The notes under the pieces are model-generated. The model was not told where the DNA came from, made no database searches, and worked only from the letters and a program-made list of their open reading frames with translations. A stretch of DNA of 7,399 bases from JAFGCY01 sp964609245. GTDB lineage: Bacteria; 4484-113; JAFGCY01. This document shows, piece by piece, positions 4,989 through 7,399 of this stretch (positions are counted from its first letter, which is position 1; the number at the start of each line of letters is the position of its first letter). Made by a program: the position numbers and the translations under genes. The stretch lies in assembly GCA_964609245.1 (NCBI GenBank), contig CAZSSB010000078.1, positions 1 through 7,399 of the forward strand. The letters are read 5' to 3'.

Positions 4989-7280
4989 ATGCAGGCAAGG
5001 ACTACTTGGGCCACGCTGATTCTGCCACTGATCCTGCTGGCGCCGGGCATCGCGCTGGCGCAGGACATCGGCGGACTGCCGATACTTGACAGCCACAGCC
5101 TGGCGCGCGACTTCGCCGGCCAGCGGGTCGAGACCAGCGTCAGCGTGCAGACCGCGGGCAGCTTTACCGTCGGGCGCCGCTCCTACCTGCAGATCGACAT
5201 CGACGCCGGCCTCAGTCCGGGCGGTGGGCCGATGCCCCGCACCGCGCTGATCAACGGCTTCGTCAGCGTCGCGCTGCCGCCCGGGCTCGAACTCGACGGC
5301 CAGCCGCGGCTGCAGTACTACGACGAGAATCGCGCCGACTACGAGTTCATGTACTCGCGGGCTTATCCGCGGCTGGCGCGCTTCGAAGGGCTGGAGGCGG
5401 CAATGAACGATGCCGCCAGCAGCGACCGCCAGCGAATCCTCAGCGGGCTGGCCGAGATCACCGCCGTCCTCGATCCGACGGTCAGCGTCAGCGGGCCGGC
5501 GGACCGGCGGCTGACCGGTGGCGACCCCAGCTATGCCGTGACCGGTACGTCGTGGCTGATCCCCTGCAATGTGATGTTCCACGAACTGGTCGGCCTCTAC
5601 GATCCCGACGCGGGGCTGGGCACCACGACGCGGCTGCGGGTCAACGTGCCGCTGAAACTGACCGTCGAGTTGGCGCGGCCCCACGTGGTGGTCTACGTCG
5701 GCGGCTTGAGCGCCGCGGTCGATCTTCTGAATCTGCCGCCGGACCAGATACCGCCGACGGCGATCCCGCTGGTGCCGCTGCCGGAGCAGCTGGCATCCTC
5801 GGCCACCGCCGAGGATCAGGCGGCGGAAGGTGAGCAGCGGCCCGACGCCGAGGAGCCGCCGGCCACCCGGCCCGCGCCCGAGCAACCGGCCCCCCAGCCC
5901 GAGCGGCCCACCGCGGAGGAAGAGGAGACGGAGGAGGCGCCGCCGCCCAATCCGCGGCGCGGTGACAGTCGCTGGCGCCGGATCGGCAGCGACGGCCAGG
6001 ACGAGGAGCCGGACATCATCGGCGACCCTCCGGAGGAGGAGGAAGCCGCGGCCGAATCCGCCGATGGTGAGCAGACACCGCCCGCCCCGCCGGCGACGCC
6101 GATCCCGGCCCTGGTCTACTCATATGAATGGCTGGCCTGGGAGACCGAGATCGCGCTGGGCCCGCAGCAGCCGCTCCCGGCCCAGCCGGAGCCGGCACCC
6201 GCCGCCGAGCCGGAGCTGCCACGTCCCGAGATCGTACCGCCCGCCGACGAGAGCGCGGTTCCACTGGTAGTGCCCGAGACGCTGCCGGAGAGCCCGGTCT
6301 TCGAGACTGTGCCGGAACCGGAGGTGGAGCCCATCGTCGAGCCCGAGCCGGCGGAGCCGCCGCAACCGGAGCCGGATCCGCTGGCGAGCTATGCCCAGCC
6401 GCCCGCGCAGGATCCCGGCGTGCGCCAGGTGGAGCCCGGCACGCTGCCTCAGCCCGAGCAGTTCTACACCGTGCCGCTCAAACCGATCACGGGCGCAGCC
6501 GGCGACAGTGGCATCGAGCGTCCGCTGCGCGATTCAGGCCCCACGGAGCAGCCGGTGGACTTCGGCGCCCCGCCCTCCCTGCCGCCGACGGGCGTCACCA
6601 CGGCGGGTGCCTACGTGCCGCCGGCCGACCTGGGCGAGATGGTGCTGATCCCCGAAGGCTACTTCCTGATGGGCACGGGCGGCAGCGCCTCGGCGGGCGA
6701 CGCCGACGAACTGCCCCAGGGCCAGGTCTACCTCAACGCCTACTACATCGACAAGTACCCGGTCACCAACCGCCAGTTCTACGCCTTCGTGCTCAGCGCC
6801 GGCTACAAGGCCGAGGGCAACTGGGACAAGTACTTCTCCAGCGGCTCGGCGGATCTGCCCGTGCGCGGCGTGAGCTGGAACGACGCCCAGGCCTACGCCG
6901 ACTGGGCGGGCAAGCGCCTGCCGAGCGAGGCCGAGTGGGAGAAGGCGGCGCGCGGCGAGGATGGCCGCACCTATCCCTGGGGCGAGGACTGGTCGTCGGA
7001 GATTCTGCCGCGCGGCGAGGACCTCTATGACATCATGCACGCCGAGCAGTGCGCCTCGCCCTACGGCGTGATGGGGACGGTCGGCCTGATCTGGCAGTGG
7101 ACGGCGAGCGCGCACCACCCCTACCCCTTCAACCCCGACGCCCGGGGCGAGGACAAGGTGATGCGCGGCGGCGCCTACTCCAACGGCCGCAACATCGTGC
7201 GCTGCGCCAACCGCTACGCCGAGCCGGCCAACGTCTCGCTCAGCACCTCGGGCTTCCGCTGCGCCAAGGACGCGCCGTAG
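4989..7280 (+). CDS. Secreted protein with unknown N-terminal domain, Pro/Glu-rich linker and C-terminal SUMF1/FGE-like domain
   Basis: A 763-residue exported protein. A Sec signal peptide ends at ALA-24, so the mature protein starts QDIGG. Residues 25 to about 265 form a mostly beta-rich domain with a helical stretch near 131-160; I do not recognise it. Residues about 270-545 are a low-complexity linker rich in Pro, Glu and Ala, with two ordered-looking islands (323-333 basic, 372-391 aromatic). Residues about 547-760 are a formylglycine-generating-enzyme-like (SUMF1) domain: GEMVLIPEGYFLMG (549-562), YYIDKYPVTNRQFYAF (585-600), PVRGVSWNDAQAYADWAGKR (624-643), LPSEAEWEKAARG (644-656), YPWG (662-665), IWQWT (701-705, usually VWEWT), RGGAY (726-730) and GFRCA (755-759). 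The cysteine that follows RGGSxx in true FGE is Asn732, and the second is also absent (Val737 by alignment), so sulfatase activation is unlikely. A binding, lectin-like or structural role in the envelope is more plausible. It may work alongside the upstream lipoprotein, but that is inferred only from adjacency. Confidence 0.94.
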   Translation: MQARTTWATLILPLILLAPGIALAQDIGGLPILDSHSLARDFAGQRVETSVSVQTAGSFTVGRRSYLQIDIDAGLSPGGGPMPRTALINGFVSVALPPGLELDGQPRLQYYDENRADYEFMYSRAYPRLARFEGLEAAMNDAASSDRQRILSGLAEITAVLDPTVSVSGPADRRLTGGDPSYAVTGTSWLIPCNVMFHELVGLYDPDAGLGTTTRLRVNVPLKLTVELARPHVVVYVGGLSAAVDLLNLPPDQIPPTAIPLVPLPEQLASSATAEDQAAEGEQRPDAEEPPATRPAPEQPAPQPERPTAEEEETEEAPPPNPRRGDSRWRRIGSDGQDEEPDIIGDPPEEEEAAAESADGEQTPPAPPATPIPALVYSYEWLAWETEIALGPQQPLPAQPEPAPAAEPELPRPEIVPPADESAVPLVVPETLPESPVFETVPEPEVEPIVEPEPAEPPQPEPDPLASYAQPPAQDPGVRQVEPGTLPQPEQFYTVPLKPITGAAGDSGIERPLRDSGPTEQPVDFGAPPSLPPTGVTTAGAYVPPADLGEMVLIPEGYFLMGTGGSASAGDADELPQGQVYLNAYYIDKYPVTNRQFYAFVLSAGYKAEGNWDKYFSSGSADLPVRGVSWNDAQAYADWAGKRLPSEAEWEKAARGEDGRTYPWGEDWSSEILPRGEDLYDIMHAEQCASPYGVMGTVGLIWQWTASAHHPYPFNPDARGEDKVMRGGAYSNGRNIVRCANRYAEPANVSLSTSGFRCAKDAP

Positions 7281-7304
7281 GGGCGAAGCCATGCTTCGCC
7301 CACC
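7277..7304. repeat. GTAG palindrome unit 1 (overlaps the stop codon)
   Basis: GTAG (7277-7280, containing the TAG stop), then perfect 9-bp stem GGGCGAAGC (7281-7289), loop CAT, GCTTCGCCC (7293-7301), then ACC (7302-7304). Its first ten bases, GTAGGGGCGA, are identical to 306-315 at the other end of the window. It could also serve as the 3' end hairpin of the SUMF1-domain mRNA, although no T-tract follows. Confidence 0.65.
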
Positions 7305-7308
7305 CCTG

Positions 7309-7335
7309 GTAGCAGGGGGCTTCAGCCCCCTGACC
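7309..7335. repeat. GTAG palindrome unit 2
   Basis: GTAG (7309-7312), perfect 8-bp stem CAGGGGGC (7313-7320), loop TTCA (7321-7324), GCCCCCTG (7325-7332), then ACC (7333-7335). Same frame of GTAG, hairpin and ACC as units 1 and 3, with a different stem sequence. It starts 32 bases after unit 1. Confidence 0.65.
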
Positions 7336-7347
7336 TTCGAGTGCGGG

Positions 7348-7374
7348 GTAGCGGCGGGTTTCAACCCGCCGACC
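7348..7374. repeat. GTAG palindrome unit 3
   Basis: GTAG (7348-7351), perfect 9-bp stem CGGCGGGTT (7352-7360), loop TC, AACCCGCCG (7363-7371), then ACC (7372-7374). The centre TTTCAA shares TTCA with unit 2. It starts 39 bases after unit 2. The remaining 25 bases to the window edge show nothing I can name and may begin a further unit. Confidence 0.65.
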
Positions 7375-7399
7375 GATTCGAATGTCCAGGGGTCGGGGA

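Noticed and set aside
3039..5885. A 948-codon stop-free reading frame on the minus strand across both large plus-strand genes
   Set aside because: It is codon-aligned and antisense to both genes, which happen to share one frame. Its stops would need TTA, CTA or TCA codons in the genes, and GC-rich codon use avoids these. The translation is Arg/Gly/Asp/Val-rich without any domain, while the plus-strand proteins show clear signal peptides and motifs.
5958..5969. RGDS tetrapeptide (residues 324-327 of the SUMF1-domain protein) as an integrin-binding motif
   Set aside because: A four-residue match in an Arg-rich patch of a low-complexity linker is expected by chance, and nothing else suggests a host-associated organism.
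7164..7280. Possible variable region of a diversity-generating retroelement in the FGE/C-type-lectin-fold C-terminus
   Set aside because: The fold class fits, but there is no template repeat or reverse transcriptase in the window, and the number of AAC codons is ordinary for this domain family.
7277..7374. Possible CRISPR array
   Set aside because: The three units do not share a repeat sequence. Only the feet and the hairpin form are shared, and unit starts are unevenly spaced (32 and 39 bases).

Overview
This is a GC-rich bacterial window (about two thirds G+C by eye) with five protein-coding genes and no RNA gene, transposase or CRISPR array. A lipobox lipoprotein, a second Sec-exported protein, Shine-Dalgarno sites and TATAAT-type promoters point to a bacterium, probably diderm. 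IPT/TIG and SBBP-like propeller repeats, a SUMF1-type domain on a long Pro/Glu linker, and palindromes in the gaps are typical of large genomes from poorly cultured environmental phyla. I cannot name the phylum from sequence alone.

Layout. (1) 1-309, plus strand: the 3' end of an unrecognised gene cut by the window edge. (2) 324-2333, minus strand: a two-gene unit, an SpsF-like cytidylyltransferase followed after 66 bp by a class V PLP enzyme of the cysteine desulfurase family. A good sigma70-type promoter drives it from the 282-bp divergent region. (3) 2616-4883, plus strand: a 755-residue lipoprotein with an Fn3-like domain, two IPT/TIG-like domains and a seven-bladed beta-propeller of SBBP-like repeats. 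(4) 4989-7280, plus strand: a 763-residue secreted protein with an unrecognised N-terminal domain, a roughly 280-residue Pro/Glu-rich linker and a C-terminal formylglycine-generating-enzyme-like domain lacking the catalytic cysteine pair. (5) 7277-7399: non-coding DNA with three back-to-back palindromes.

How the parts relate. The minus-strand pair looks metabolic: sugar-nucleotide activation for a surface glycan, and sulfur mobilisation. The plus-strand pair looks like cell-envelope display or binding proteins. Each plus-strand gene has its own TATAAT and a hairpin-containing leader, so they are neighbours rather than a tight operon.

The most unusual signal is non-coding. All three plus-strand genes end in a stop codon that forms the tetranucleotide GTAG with the preceding G, and a perfect hairpin follows at once. 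The tail at 7277-7374 has three such units (GTAG, stem-loop, ACC) whose stems differ in sequence. This resembles the GTAG-plus-hairpin organisation of REP elements, but no REP-associated transposase is present here.
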